From the NCBI GenBank assembly GCA_000827205.1, contig KN832556.1, positions 1,821,272-1,885,271 on the forward strand: a stretch of DNA of 64,000 nucleotides, given 5' to 3'. A program made the translations under genes and the position numbers. The DNA is from Plicaturopsis crispa FD-325 SS-3 (taxonomy: Eukaryota; Basidiomycota; Agaricomycetes; Amylocorticiales; Amylocorticiaceae). Of this stretch, positions 47,501 through 59,370 are shown in pieces (position 1 is the first letter of the stretch; every line of letters begins with the position of its first letter). The notes under the pieces are model-generated. The model was not told the DNA's origin and did not search any database. It worked only from the letters and a program-made list of their open reading frames with translations.

Positions 47501-49595
47501 ATGGCAGCACGCCCGCCTCCTGCCCGTCCTCATATCGGAATACACCCTACAAACCACTTTTCATCGCGTGCGGCGAACACAGAGTGGGGCGAAGACGATG
47601 CTTGGGACAGCGGATCAGACTCGGAGTCTCCCCGTCGCACCGCAACATCAAATGCCTGGAATCGCTCGACGCCAATAGCCCGCGCTGCGCCCTCGGGATC
47701 GTCCCCCAGGCCTGTCGAGGGGGGCAAGTCTCCGAATTCCTCCTCGTCGACTCTTGCTTTCTCGTACACCCATCTTAATGCACCCAGCCCAAGCTCTTAT
47801 CCGCCCAGACAGGACTCCCTTCACGCGAACAAAAGCGGCTGGACCATCGTCCGGAAATCACAGGACTCCAGAGGGAGTACAGACTTGAAGGAGGAAACTC
47901 CAGAGAGAGATACGGAGGGTGATGCAGCTGCAGATGTCGAGGGGGACTTGGTCTTCGGTGACCTGGAGCCAGAGCCTGTCGACCAGGCGCCGCCTACAGC
48001 GAAATCGAGGCAAGGCCAAGGATCCATCAGAGCCGATGTTGACCAGATTGTTAATGGTACTTCTAGTGCATCTTATTACATCCTTGGTGTCCGCTCATTG
48101 AGCGTGTAGATCCGCTTCACGGCGTACGCCATCGAATGTCTAAGAGGACGGACTCGTCTCCGCGTCCGAGGGGCCACGCCCCGGAGGATAAGGAAAAGGC
48201 TGAGAAATTGATGCGTGAACGTTCGATACGAACGAATCGACGGCATAAATTCGTCGATTGTGTTTCAAGCCAAGATGTCAATATCGGTGAGCTGCCCGTA
48301 GACCAATCTCCAATGAGAGCTATCTAACCGTCAAACTAAAAAGCCGAACTACGAAAGCTGGCGTGGGCCGGGATACCCAACGACTTACGGCCTATAGCGT
48401 GGCAACTTTTACTTGTGAGTCTGGCAACTAATTGAAAGATATGTATCCTCATAGTAGGGACTAGGGATACCTTCCCCTTCCAACCCCATTGCGAACATCT
48501 ACGCTGATTCGAAAACGCGGAGAATATCAATCGTTGGTCGAGGTCACCTTTGCACGGGATCGTGAAGGCCTCGATCAGCAAATATGGCACCAGATTGAGA
48601 TCGACGTCCCTCGTACAAGACCCGGCGTACGCTTGTGGATGCAGTCGGTCACTCAACGTGTAAAGTGGTTCCTTGTTTTCGGGGATAGCTATCATTGACA
48701 TGGTCCTTATTAGAGTCTCGAACGGATATTGTATGTCTGGGCGATCCGCCACCCAGCTAGCGGATATGTCCAAGGAATCAATGATCTGGTGACGCCGTTT
48801 TTCCAAGTATTCTTGTCGGCGTACATTGGTACTTGAAGCATATATATCGCGTCATCGCCTGTCTAACATCCTCTTAGACTCCGATCCAGAAGAATTCGAC
48901 ACCGCCCTTCTCCCCGCGCATGTTCTCAATGCGATCGAAGCTGACTCGTTCTGGTGCCTCTCCCGGCTGTTGGACGGCATTCAAGACAATTACATATCCC
49001 AACAACCCGGGATCCATCGCAGCGTCAACCGGATGGCCGAATTAGTCGCACGCATCGATGGTGAGTGAAGTAGCCCATTGTCAAATCATGAACTTAGAAA
49101 CGAGCCTTCCTTCGAAATTAGCCCCGCTTTCAGCACATCTCGAGGCGCAGAGCGTGGAATTCATGCAGTTTGCGTTCCGGTGGATGAATTGTCTGTTGAT
49201 GCGCGAGATCACGGTTCAGAACACTATTCGCATGTGGGACACTTACCTGGTTGGTCTCTCCGGTGCTCTCATACATTGCTCACTCTGATTAATGTGCCTT
49301 GCTCCCGTCCAGGCGGAAGGGCCGGAGGCGTTCTCCCAGTTCCACCTTTACGTGTGCTCTGCCTTTCTCGTCAAATGGAGCGAAAAACTGCGGCAGATGG
49401 ATTTTCAGGTGAGCAGCAAATGCTACTATTCATTGCTCTCGCATCCTGACGGCCCACGGTCAGGGCATTATCATGTTCTTACAATCGTTGCCCACGCAAG
49501 ATTGGGGGGACCACGAGATCGAGATGCTCCTCAGCGAAGCGTTCGTCCTCAATTCCATATGGCACAATGCGCAAAGCCACTTCAACGGAAAGTAA
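47501..49595 (+). CDS. GYP1: TBC-domain Rab GTPase-activating protein, Gyp1/TBC1D22 type
   Basis: Gyp1-type proteins switch off Ypt1/Rab1 and related GTPases at the Golgi. The start MAARPPPARPHIGIHP (47501) opens a disordered Ser/Pro/acidic N-terminus of about 200 residues. The TBC domain then follows over several exons: LRKLAWAGIPNDLRPIAWQL, LLGYLPLP, the arginine-finger motif QIEIDVPRTRPG and the glutamine-finger motif SGYVQGINDLVTPFF. Next come LPAHVLNAIEADSFWCLSRL, FAFRWMNCLLMREITVQNTI, RMWDTYLAEGPEAFSQFH and DWGDHEIEMLLSEAFVLNS. Both catalytic fingers (Arg and Gln) are present, so GAP activity is expected. It ends HFNGK at 49595, 225 bp from the convergent nucleoporin gene. Confidence 0.93.
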
Positions 49596-49819
49596 AAAGA
49601 CCTGTCGACATTTACCCATTGTACACCACCCATATTCCCCGTCTGCCTCAGCGCCTCGGTCTGTGCGAACACCAAATGCAATGTACAACTTCTTATGCGG
49701 GCACGCTCATTCGATCACTAAAGGCTATCAGCCATCATTAACCTCTTGAGAACATGGTAAGTAAGTATGTAACGAGCAGGTGGAGTGCAGAGGGTAAGTA
49801 GACCGAAATAATAAACACA

Positions 49820-52133
49820 TCAATCAGATTCCTTGGATGCCTTCACGAAGGCGATCTCACGGTCCAAGGCCTCCTTCAATTCAGCCGCCTGCTCATCGGT
49901 CTTCACACGCAGCTTGTACGGAGTTGGAGATCCTGCTTCGTGGCCAACCAGGGAGACGACCTTGCCTGTAAGCGATGGTGCCAGGCCGACGTACATATTG
50001 AAGTTCTGAACAGAATTCGGTCAATTGTGAAAGACCGGTCGAGCAGTGATACACTCACGATTGTGATTTTTCCAGTGCTGCTATTTCTCAGGAGGACACG
50101 TCGAGCCTCGGTTGTCTTGTGCTTTTTGAGGCGAACCATGCCTATGTTGAGGGCATGGATTAGTCTGGAACGCATGCATTGACAGTTAGGAAAACACTAA
50201 CCGACGCCCATATCCCCCCATTTATCGCCATCTGGCCCTCCCTTCACCAGCTTGTACACCTTGGTCTTGACGGTATACGTGGTCTCCTCGTCTTCCTCCC
50301 CTTCTCCCTCCTCGTCATGTGACTTGGAGGGGAGCAGCTTCGAGGAGTCGTCACCACCACCTTCTGCGCTAGAGCCCGCATCAGCACTGTCCTCCTCTGT
50401 GGGAGTCGCTGTGCCCTCCGCTCCTTTCGGTGGGGGGACCCCGAAACTGAATCCAGTGGGCTTTGCAGCGGCTGTAGACGGTTCGTCTGGCGTTTTTGGT
50501 GGACTGCCGAATCCGAAACCTACTGGATTCCCGATGCTCCCCGATGCAGGCGATTTTCCCGTGGGCGTCCCAAAGCCGAATGCGTTCGGTCTAGCTCCAA
50601 AGCCACCAGAGAAGGGACTAGGTGCTGCTGCACTTTTGCTGGAGGTAGTACCAAAGGCGGCACCGCCGAACAAATTGCTCGACGGCTTTGCGGCGGAGGA
50701 TCCGTCGGATTTGTCCTTGTCCGTGGATGCGGGCGTCGTGGAGAACGGGGACGCACTGGGCTTGAATGCACCGAATGCTGAGGTCGAACCAAAACTGGAA
50801 CCCGAGGTCCCAAATGGCGAAGGTTTTGATGCCGAATCCGTCGGCGTCGATCCAAATGAGGTCTTCGCGGAAGCGGTGTTAGACGCTCCGAAAGAAAATG
50901 GCGATTGTGTGGATGGGGGTGTCGGGGCAGCATTAGATGACCCTGAATCGCTCGACGAGGTTGCAGACTTGCTCGAATCTGCCGGCTTCGTTGAGGCAGT
51001 CGAGCTGGATGCGGATCCGAAAGAGAAACCGGAGGGTTGCAACGGCTTTGGTGCTTCGGTCGAGCTGGCTGTTGAGGGAGGGAAAGAGAAACCGGAAGAT
51101 GCGGCCGGTTTTTTGTCGTCAACTCTTGGTGTAAAACCTCCAAATGAGGGAGACCCAGAGCTCGATGAAGACGAAGGCATGGTGAATCCGGCGAATGTAG
51201 CGGGAGGTGCTGGCATGGACGAAGGGGGTTTCGACGATGGTGCTGCTTTTGAAGAAGCATCTTTCGAAGGGCCACCGAAGATATTCGAGGTGCTGGTAGA
51301 TGCCGACGGGGCCTTGGTATTACCTGAAGTTTTGGATTTTTCGTCAAAGTCCTTTTGTACGGACACGCGTAGTTCTCGATATCGGTCTAGCACTTGGGTG
51401 ACATCAACAAATGGATCTTTGTCAACAGCTTGGGAAAGCGCATTCATAACCGAGATGTTAAGTCCCCGCAAGGACGTGTAATACTTGAACGCCGCAGGAT
51501 CGACCTCGTCATTGCTAGCAGGCGACGAAGTTTTGGGCGGCGACGACGTTCCCGTATTCGGGCCCAAAAACGAAGCGAATGTCTTGACGGCAGATGAGGC
51601 GGAGGGTGCCACAGAGGGCGCAGTGGAAGGAGATGAGGAGAAAGGCGATTCTGATGGTTTCGAGCCGAACACGCTCCCAGAGCTCGAAGCAGGAGGCGTG
51701 AAAGTGAAGGGGTTGGTCGCAGACGCCGACGTGCCCAAACCAGCGAAACCAGCGAATTTGGGTGGTGGTGCGGGCTATAACCCACTGTCAGCATTCAAAT
51801 CACACAGAAAACATAGTGGGGCGCACGCACTTCATCATCCCGGCTGGTTGGTGGCGGCGTTCCTGTGGGTGTCCGACTGGCTCGTTTGGGCATGCCGCGC
51901 ATCCTATGAAAACACGCGTTCAGCAAGACCAGCTAGATGTCATGCAAGCAGCTACGCACGGTCTGTTCTTCAGCTCAGCTGCATCAGCCACTTGCAAGCC
52001 TCTGCCAGGCTCGGATCCTTCCTACGCGTAACCTGTAAGCAACGCCTAATCGCGCAAACTGGCTGACGCGCACCTCGTTATCGTCGTCGTCGAGATCATC
52101 CTTTCTGAGCTGTTTTTCTGCTCCTCGTTTCAT
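49820..52133 (-). CDS. NUP2: Nucleoporin Nup2/Nup50-type with FG repeats and RanBD
   Basis: This mobile nucleoplasmic-side nucleoporin helps release cargo from importins and binds RanGTP. The N-terminal NUP50-type motif is MKRGAEKQLRKDDLDDDDNE, then LQVADAAELKNRPMRGMPKR, spread over three small exons. The long central exon carries an unfolded Ser/Thr/Pro-rich region with FG dipeptides (SGFSFGSASSS, SPFGTSGSSFGS, NPVGFGFGSPP). The C-terminal Ran-binding domain reads KTKVYKLVKGGPDGDKWGDM, GVGMVRLKKHKTTEARRVLL, RNSSTGKI and NFNMYVGLAPSLTGKVV. It ends KASKESD. The region has a long antisense open frame (50252-51481, plus strand), an artefact of Ser/Gly/Pro-rich codons. It shares a 229-bp divergent promoter with SPT23. 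Confidence 0.93.
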
Positions 52134-52362
52134 TTTAGCAAGAAGAGGCGAACTTGGCGAAAGGCGGAGGACGGAAGCAGGATGCAAAGAGCCGTCGGCA
52201 GCCGGCCCAGGATATTTTGGACAGACTAATTGGGTAAATTACGGGTGACCGGGGTCCTGCTCTGCGCAGGGAAGGGAGCAGGGAAAGTCGTTCATAGAGA
52301 ATTCATAGACACGTTCTCCATTTCTCTCCATCGCGTTCACCTTTCCCTTCATTCTTACCGTC
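52134..52362. promoter_or_regulatory. 229-bp divergent promoter region (NUP2 / SPT23)
   Basis: The ATGs at 52133 (minus) and 52363 (plus) point away from each other. A pyrimidine-rich stretch (ctccatttctctccatcg) lies just before the SPT23 start. No named factor site was picked out. Confidence 0.45.
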
Positions 52363-55300
52363 ATGTCCTCGTCGTCGGCGACAGCGACGGGCTCCCGCTC
52401 CCCATCTCCTGCTACGCCAGAACTCTCAGACAGCACAGATCCTGTCGCTATCCGCAACGAAGATGCCGGTCTTTCTTATTGGTACCACCCAGCGCTGCAG
52501 CCAGGCAAATCGTTGGAAGAAACTGCTTGGGAGGGGGATCTTTCGCGCTTTCCTGGTCTTGGAAAAGGCCCTGAAGAGCCTATGCTGCACTTGGAGGACC
52601 TACTGGAGCAGAATGCATACGACGAGTGGGTAAACATTGCTTTATTGATGCTGGCCGCGAGCTTATCCGCGACATCCTGCAACTAGCTCGCCTAACTCGC
52701 AATTCAGCCCTTTGCTTGCCTATCCCTCCCCGCTATCCGCGTCTCCTGACTCCCCAGCAGTAGCACCGGCCACACGCATGGAGCCGCCATACCCTGGGAC
52801 CAACATATTCGTTCATTCGAAAACCCCGATAAGTGGGACGAAACCCATCCCACCTCCAGCCTCGAGACCACGCAAGCGCGACCCGTCTGCTGCGTCGCAG
52901 ACTGTCTTTCCCCCGAAAGAATCGTGTTACAAGTACGTTTTGTAGCGGCACCCCTGAACATTCGTTACTGACATCATCGTCTCCCTATGATTAGTCTACC
53001 CATCATCACACCTAATATTCCCGAGGGAGGTACAAAGTCTAGGGTTGAGACACAAGTCCGCGTCACTGTCGATCTAGCTCATGCGAGTCCATCGCCGATA
53101 GAGCCCTTCAAATACGACAAAGTCGGGACATGGAAATGGCTGCAATTGCCCAAAGGCACTGCGACGAAGAAACGGACCCGAAAAGAAGGGAAAATTGGTG
53201 CGCGCTTTGCTTTGTTATCCAAGCGCCATCCTAATAATGTCCCGCAAGACCCTGCGCCTGAAGATATCCTTCATCTGACTGCCAATGTCACATGCGCTAG
53301 CGCACCCCATAATCGCGTACTGAGTTGTAGTAGCTGTCAAACTCGCGAGGTAAGCAAACTTCCTTTATGTCTGTTGCCGCCTCGTTGACGCGCTTTTGCA
53401 GGCTAAACGCGTTGCTCGAAAGCTCGCAGCTCGTGTCAGACCGGCACGTTCCGATTCAGATTCACCAGATGACCCCAATTCTCACAGTGGGAAGTCCAAA
53501 CAAGAGGACACCACCAGTATCATCCAATTCAACTGTGCTGAGGTCCTCGAATTCTCTACGGGGTCAGTCGTATTACCCCTCCGCATTACATGCTACTGTC
53601 GGCACCATCGCGAGAAGGTGGGCTTCAATGTCCATTTTACCATGATGGATCACACCGGCCGCATCGTTGGGACGGGCACGACTCGGCCCATCATGATTAC
53701 CGATGACCACAAGAGCACGAGCTCTAACAAGGCGGGCGCCGGATTCGGTCTCACGAACGGGATGGATCTAGACTGGCACCAGATGGCGCCGGTTGGAGAC
53801 GTGTCGGAAACGCGCGCACCCTCGAAGCGCAGACACGTAGACGATGCGCCAGATTCTGGCGCCGTCGCCAAGAAGCGCATAAAGCCGTACGACGCGAGCC
53901 AGAGGACGTCCACGAAAACATCGAGGGAAACAAGTGTCACTGATTTCCCTTCACCTTGTACTTCACAAGCAGCTTTATCTACCCGCTCACCATCCCCGTC
54001 GCATACCCACAATAGCCACTTTACATCTCCTGGAGGTGACAACGCAGGGTCCTTCCTACAAGAACAGGCTTCATCCTCAGTGGCTCCTTCGGACACGCTC
54101 CATACCGGCTCCGACTCCACGCATGGCTTCAATGGCTCTGAATCATATCTATCTAATCCTGTTGATCTGGCGCTGACATCTCTTGTCAACCCGCCTCCGG
54201 ATGATAAGGCCAGCCCAGTTGCGCTACCAGGATCTCAAGAGCAGCTTCCCTCGATGAACGCGTTATCGGCCATGCCGTACCTTTTCTTCCATCCAAATCC
54301 CCCCACAATGCCCGCTCTTCCTGCGCCTAAAATCCATCGTCTCATACCTAACACTGGTCCCACGGTCGGCGGAATTGAAGTCACCGTTCTGGGTGCCAAC
54401 TTCCATCCGACAATGCAGCTCAATTGTGTATTTGGTGAGGCTGTAGCCAGCTCCACTCAGCGGTGGAGCGACAATACCCTGCTGTGTGTGCTACCGCCCA
54501 GAGCAACGCCTGGCATCGTCGCGGTTTGGTTTGACGGTGTTGAGAAAGAGGCGGATGGGTCGCCTCCTTGTCTCTTCAATTATACCGATGAATCTGATCG
54601 GGCCTTGTACGTGTTTAGCCTATTATATACTATCTCAGCTCCTGATCTTTATTTTTACATTTAGGATGGAATTAGCGTTGCAGGTAGTTGGCCTCAAGAT
54701 GACTGGCAAAATCGAGGACGCTAAGAATGTTGCCATGCGGATAATGGGTACTTCTGGAGGCGACGACCCAATGGGGGGTCAAGACACCAACATGATGCAA
54801 TTGGCGCCTTCCCTCACCACAGCAGCTGTTTACCGTGATTTACGACCCCTGCTGCTAGTCCGTGCGGGCGATCATCAAAATCTGGAGAGCCTAGTCGTCA
54901 ACTCCCTCGCCATTCTTGATACCCCCATCGACGACGTCTCGACGAGATCCACCTCAACTCCAGCTGCGTTGGCACACAGCACTCCCAGTGGGCAGACTTT
55001 GCTCCACCTGGCGTCATTCTTGGGCTTTAACACGCTCACGCGATTCTTGATCGAGCATGGCATCGACCTCGACGCTCGTGATCGCAACGGATACACGGCT
55101 CTACACTTTGCTGCATTGTCGAAATCTGCTGACTGCGCGAAGCTACTCGTTCGTGCGGGTGCAGACATGGAGATTGTCAATGCGCTTGGCCGAACACCCG
55201 AGGAGCAGGCTCCTCCTGGATTCTTCGCTGATATGTTCACCGATTCAGAAGAGTCCTTGGGGGATGCCGATGGCGATGACGAGTCTTGCTGGGGTGATGC

Positions 55301-56342
55301 TGAAGGAGATGACGAGGATGACGAGGTCGTGATCAAGCGTCATCTGCGTCGGCGGGGCTCGCGGCATCAAGGTAGTTCCCCGTCGAGTGCCGTCGACGAT
55401 GAAAAGGCCCGACTTTCTGCTGAAGGTTCCGTTTCGTCCGCTCCGCTGGCGCTGGACGGGAAGTCAAAGCATGTCGACGCCAAACAGGCCGCCTCTATCG
55501 TTGACATGATCCAATGGACCCTTGGGCAGCTGCATGCGCCGCAAGCTCTCCTCACGAACATGCCTCAACTACCTATACCGCAGCTGCCTCTCCCGAATCT
55601 CCCCAACATGCCCCATCTTCCCGGGATGCCGACTGTCCCTTGGGCACTGCCGCAGCTTCCCATGGTTTTCCCTGTTAACACGCCGGCTTGGCCCTCGTTC
55701 CTCGGCGAGAAGCGGGGGGAGAAAAATGCCATTGCGGGCGACAAGACGGACGTCGTCGATCCTGCCGAAGCCGGGCCAGACGCCTTGTCTGCTGTCCAAG
55801 AGTGGCGGGCTATCTGGGAGAAATGGATTGCGCTCGCCATGGCCACCACTCGCCAGGCAGTGGATGACGTACCACCTCCGGTGTACACTCCTCGCGCTAC
55901 GACCGAAGAGAAGGTGACGCCGCCCCACGTTGAAGAGGAAAGCCCCGCGGAATCATCACAAGATGCTATGCGCACACAAGAGCGGGCCTCAGGCAGACGG
56001 CTCGAGTACGACACCGTCGCCGTTACGAACTCGGAAGTCGAGTCATACGAGTATCAGCCGACGCAGAAGCGCGCCAAAACGCTAAAGAAGAAGCGTGAGT
56101 GTCGAGCGCGCGCTTATTCATAGAGATTTGCTTTACTGACTCGTCTGTGCTCCAGATGATCGCATGCTTATTCTGTTCTGGATACCGATTCTACTCAGTG
56201 AGTGCATTATCGGTCTCTTGTAAGAACGAATGCTGATACCCGTTCTCTAGTTTCTCTGCTGTGGGGTTTCTTCCTCGGATTACAGTCTCTCTTCCACGCT
56301 CTAAGGACGGCGCTACCCCTGCGGTCCTTGATTCGTGGTTAA
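52363..56342 (+). CDS. SPT23: Spt23/Mga2-type membrane-anchored transcription factor
   Basis: Spt23/Mga2 proteins sit in the ER membrane, sense lipid packing or unsaturation, and are released by ubiquitin-proteasome processing to activate the fatty-acid desaturase OLE1. The N-terminus MSSSSATATGSRSPSPA leads to a DNA-binding-like region (RVETQVRVTVDLAHASP, KYDKVGTWKWLQLPKGT, LTANVTCASAPHNRVLSC). The IPT/TIG domain is IHRLIPNTGPTVGGIEVTVL. Ankyrin repeats follow (SGQTLLHLASFLGFNTL, DRNGYTALHFAALSKSADC). One C-terminal helix, MLILFWIPILLISLLWGFFL, is split by an intron, and the protein ends RSLIRG at 56342. All expected domains are present in order. The acidic stretch after the ankyrins is usual. 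Confidence 0.93.
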
Positions 56343-56783
56343 ACAAATGCTCGCCACCATCTTGTCGATCCGCTTGTCTGTTCCTGGTCTCTTCTGGATC
56401 ATCCTATCTAACTAATATATATGTAGCACGGATACTTAGCTCACATATACAATTCTGTGCTATACTTTGTTGACGCATTCCGCCCAGCTGCTTTCACTAC
56501 TAGATATTTATCACCCTGGGGGACGAAGGGTTTGTATGCTTGCTCGCCACTGTAACACGGAGCTACTGTCTGTCCCATAGATACTTGATAATAATGCGAT
56601 ACATACATGCACACAAGTCCCTCAGCGTCAAGACCTGAAGGGTTCTTTGTTTAGACGTTCACGCGCTAACCGCGCGTGTCGCCGCAACTCATGCAAGGGG
56701 GACCTGACCAATAGGTTTACAGATAAATAGCTCGAGTGAGCAGCGTATAAAGTTACGGGATACAGGTCGAATATGTTGCTGCA
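56343..56783. other. Intergenic between convergent genes
   Basis: About 440 bases lie between the SPT23 and PARP-like stops, with AT-rich 3' untranslated character. No tRNA or reading frame is supported. Confidence 0.4.
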
Positions 56784-58694
56784 CTATGCATCGTACATGA
56801 CGAGCCAAGAGGGCCTGATAGCGTCGTTGTCGTACACCACTAGCTCGTCGTAATTCAACGTTCCCCCCTTCTCTGCCAGCACCTTAAAAGTGAAGGGTGA
56901 GCTACAAACTCGAAGGTGGTACAGGGGCGGCTTACCGAGTCGTAGCCCGCGGGCGGGGCGGACAGTGTGGTATTATCATGGGTGAGTCTGCGAGAGTGAG
57001 GATGAGCGAAGCTGGAGTCAAAACGACAATACTAACTTGTATCCCTTCCCGACTACGACTTTGTTCAGGAGCATTGCCTTGAGGTTTGAAGTTGCCTTGT
57101 TCTGTGCGTAGTCATTTGACCTGGTTGTATTTATTTAGCCATGAACAGTGCTCGACTAGTCAGGCTCACGTACTTCGACGAGGTTGATGAGGTGTAGATG
57201 CCCTTTCCAAACCTGTTGTATATGAGCACCTCGACTGGTGGTAAAAAATGCTTTACGCACCGTCCCCACCCAGTCTTCTTCCCAAACAGGCTCAAATCAA
57301 AAGAGGTCTTGATGATGCAGCACAGCGAACACGTCGGCGACGAGCAGAACTGCGTCATCTGCCCATTGTCGCCCAGCGTGCATTCGCGTCGCGTGCCGTG
57401 CCAGCGGCGGTTCTCGTTTCCAGCCGATCGTCCCGACGCGACAAAGTGTCCACGCGTTTCCGCTGCAGCACTGGATACTCGCCGTAAGCTTGTCATATGA
57501 TAACCTGGAGATAGCTTCTGTTACGCACCGGTAGGCACTATACTTCGCTAGAGACGCAGGGGTCGATAGAATCTTGTAGACTCCTGTGACAGATGGACAC
57601 GGTGTTCCCGCGTGCCTCCAGGATGTCTGAAACTGGTCCGCAACTAAAGACCAATTTAATAAAGCATCAAGGGGCCACAAGACTACCTACCGCTGTTGAA
57701 GGTTGAGTGGCCCTGCGGCACCTCAAGAATCGCCGGTGCCATCTTCTCCGCCCGGTCTGCGCATGTTTTCCCGCAAAAGTGCGAGCCGCCCTGCTTCTGC
57801 GATTTGCGGCACACGAGGCACGCATTTTCCGCGAGGCTACGTTGCATGCCAGATAAATGAGTTACAAGGAGCTTCATTGTGAAGAGAGATTCATACTACT
57901 TGTGAGCGGTCGAGCAGTAATCACCGACTATTCCATTGCTTCCGTTGCTTGAGGGCTTGTTACACCCAGGGATTTGACACATTCCTTTAGCAAATGCCAA
58001 AAATCAGAGCTCTTCCACAAAGCACCTCCCGAAAACACCTACCAGGGGCGGCTTTGGTAGATCGGTGCCGCTGGGGTGGATTTCTAGCATTCGATTTCTG
58101 CGCGCATGACTTGCTACAGAAAGAATGGGTCGTGGTCCCGTCCGAGTATTTGGGTCGGTTATGGCAGAACTATGTGCACGTATAGTCAGAAGCACTGGTC
58201 ATCAGATTTGGATGAAAATGCCAACGTCACAAAGTCCCGTCGATGAGTTTGCATTGGGTGTAGTGCCAGCACCACCCGAATTGCTCTTCGCCTTAGCAGC
58301 GCAGGATTTACTGCAGTATGGATGCAATTTCGTCCCGTCGTGAAATTTCGGGCGCAAATGGCAAGCCTTGGTACCCTGAGTAAGCTTGAAGTGCATAGGA
58401 AGAGCGTGATAAGCGCCGCACCTCGCAGAGAGTCTGAGCCGACGTGACTTGCGGGGGGCTTGAGCCCATGAGGTTGGTGTTGTTAGCATTGGCTGGCGGC
58501 GGGTTATTGGGTATGCTTATTGGCGCAGAAGGGGGTGCTTGAGGCGTTGGCCGTTGCGGAACCGCCGTCACTGGGACAGTAGAGGTCGTAGGTTGCGCCT
58601 TCGGAGCCATGTAGCTCTGGAAGGCGGGGTGCTGGGAGGCCGCAGCCACGGCGGACAGGAGGGAAAGCGCACTCTGGAGAGGAGCCGACGCCAT
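56784..58694 (-). CDS. PARP-like ADP-ribosyltransferase with repeated Cys modules
   Basis: This is a multi-exon gene, 58694 to 56784. The N-terminus MASAPLQSALSLLSAVAAAS is Ala/Ser/Pro-rich. Four similar cysteine modules follow, each a pair of Cys, a loop, and a second Cys pair: CHLRPKFHDGTKLHPYCSKS; FCHNRPKYSDG with FCSKSCAQKS; CQIPGCNKPSSNGSNGIV with YCS; CLVCRKSQKQGGSHFCGKTC. The C-terminal half reads as a PARP catalytic domain: NRRWHGTRREC with the His, GRFGKGIYTSSTSSKSNDY with the Tyr, KAMLLNKVVVGKGY and GTLNYDELVVYDNDAIRPS with the Glu of the H-Y-E triad. Known PARPs transfer ADP-ribose from NAD to proteins. The triad looks complete, so activity is plausible. The Cys modules probably bind zinc; that is inference. 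Confidence 0.85.
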
Positions 58695-59370
58695 TTACGC
58701 AAGGATCCTCGTATCTTGCACTATTAGGTTTTCGAGAGTTCCAGCTCGATGTGGGGTTGATGAAGCGTCAGTGAGGGGTCCGGATGAATGTCGTGCGATG
58801 CACGTTATAAGATGGTGTCCTGGACCAACATGCATCCACAGCATCATTAAGTCGCGAAAACAACGAGGCTCGGGGATGTATCGAACCACGCGTATTCACC
58901 GACTATGCAGCATTCCTTGTGTTAAAATCATATCAGTACAGCCTGTCGGAGGTTAAGCAGATCCGTTGTGACGCCTAGATGAGAAGTTTTGCCGTGGTGA
59001 GTTCCAAGCACCAAACCCCTTCTTGGCTTTTTGCCGACGTTCGAGCTATGAGAGTATTGCCTGATTCCGGGAGATAAAACTAACAATAAGTAGCTAAATG
59101 CGACTCTGCGGGTTGAACATAGCTGGTTTCAATAATCGCAGTGAGACAGTCACCACTTGCGACTCGATGGTTGCTTGAAGATCCGACGTAAAATACGGGG
59201 CGTTATATGGGCTATGTGTGGTGATTGATAGGACGATTCTGCCGCTACGACGGTGCGTTTTCCCATGCGGGATCCTGCAGGCGGCAGGCGAATGGTCGTG
59301 GTTCGTGTTCAACAGCAGGCAAGCCCATGCCACAACTTTGCCATGTTTATTCAAGGCCGCTGAGTTTCAA
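58695..59370. other. Divergent intergenic region (PARP-like / HemK-like)
   Basis: These 676 bases lie between two starts that point apart. Short frames only; no RNA gene seen. The HemK frame is open upstream to 59218 but begins there with GTG, so part of this stretch may be 5' leader. Confidence 0.4.

Noticed and set aside
50252-51481. 409-codon open frame on the plus strand
   Set aside because: It is antisense to the FG-repeat exon of NUP2. Ser/Gly/Pro-rich codons leave the opposite strand open, the peptide is low-complexity, and there is no start context or domain.
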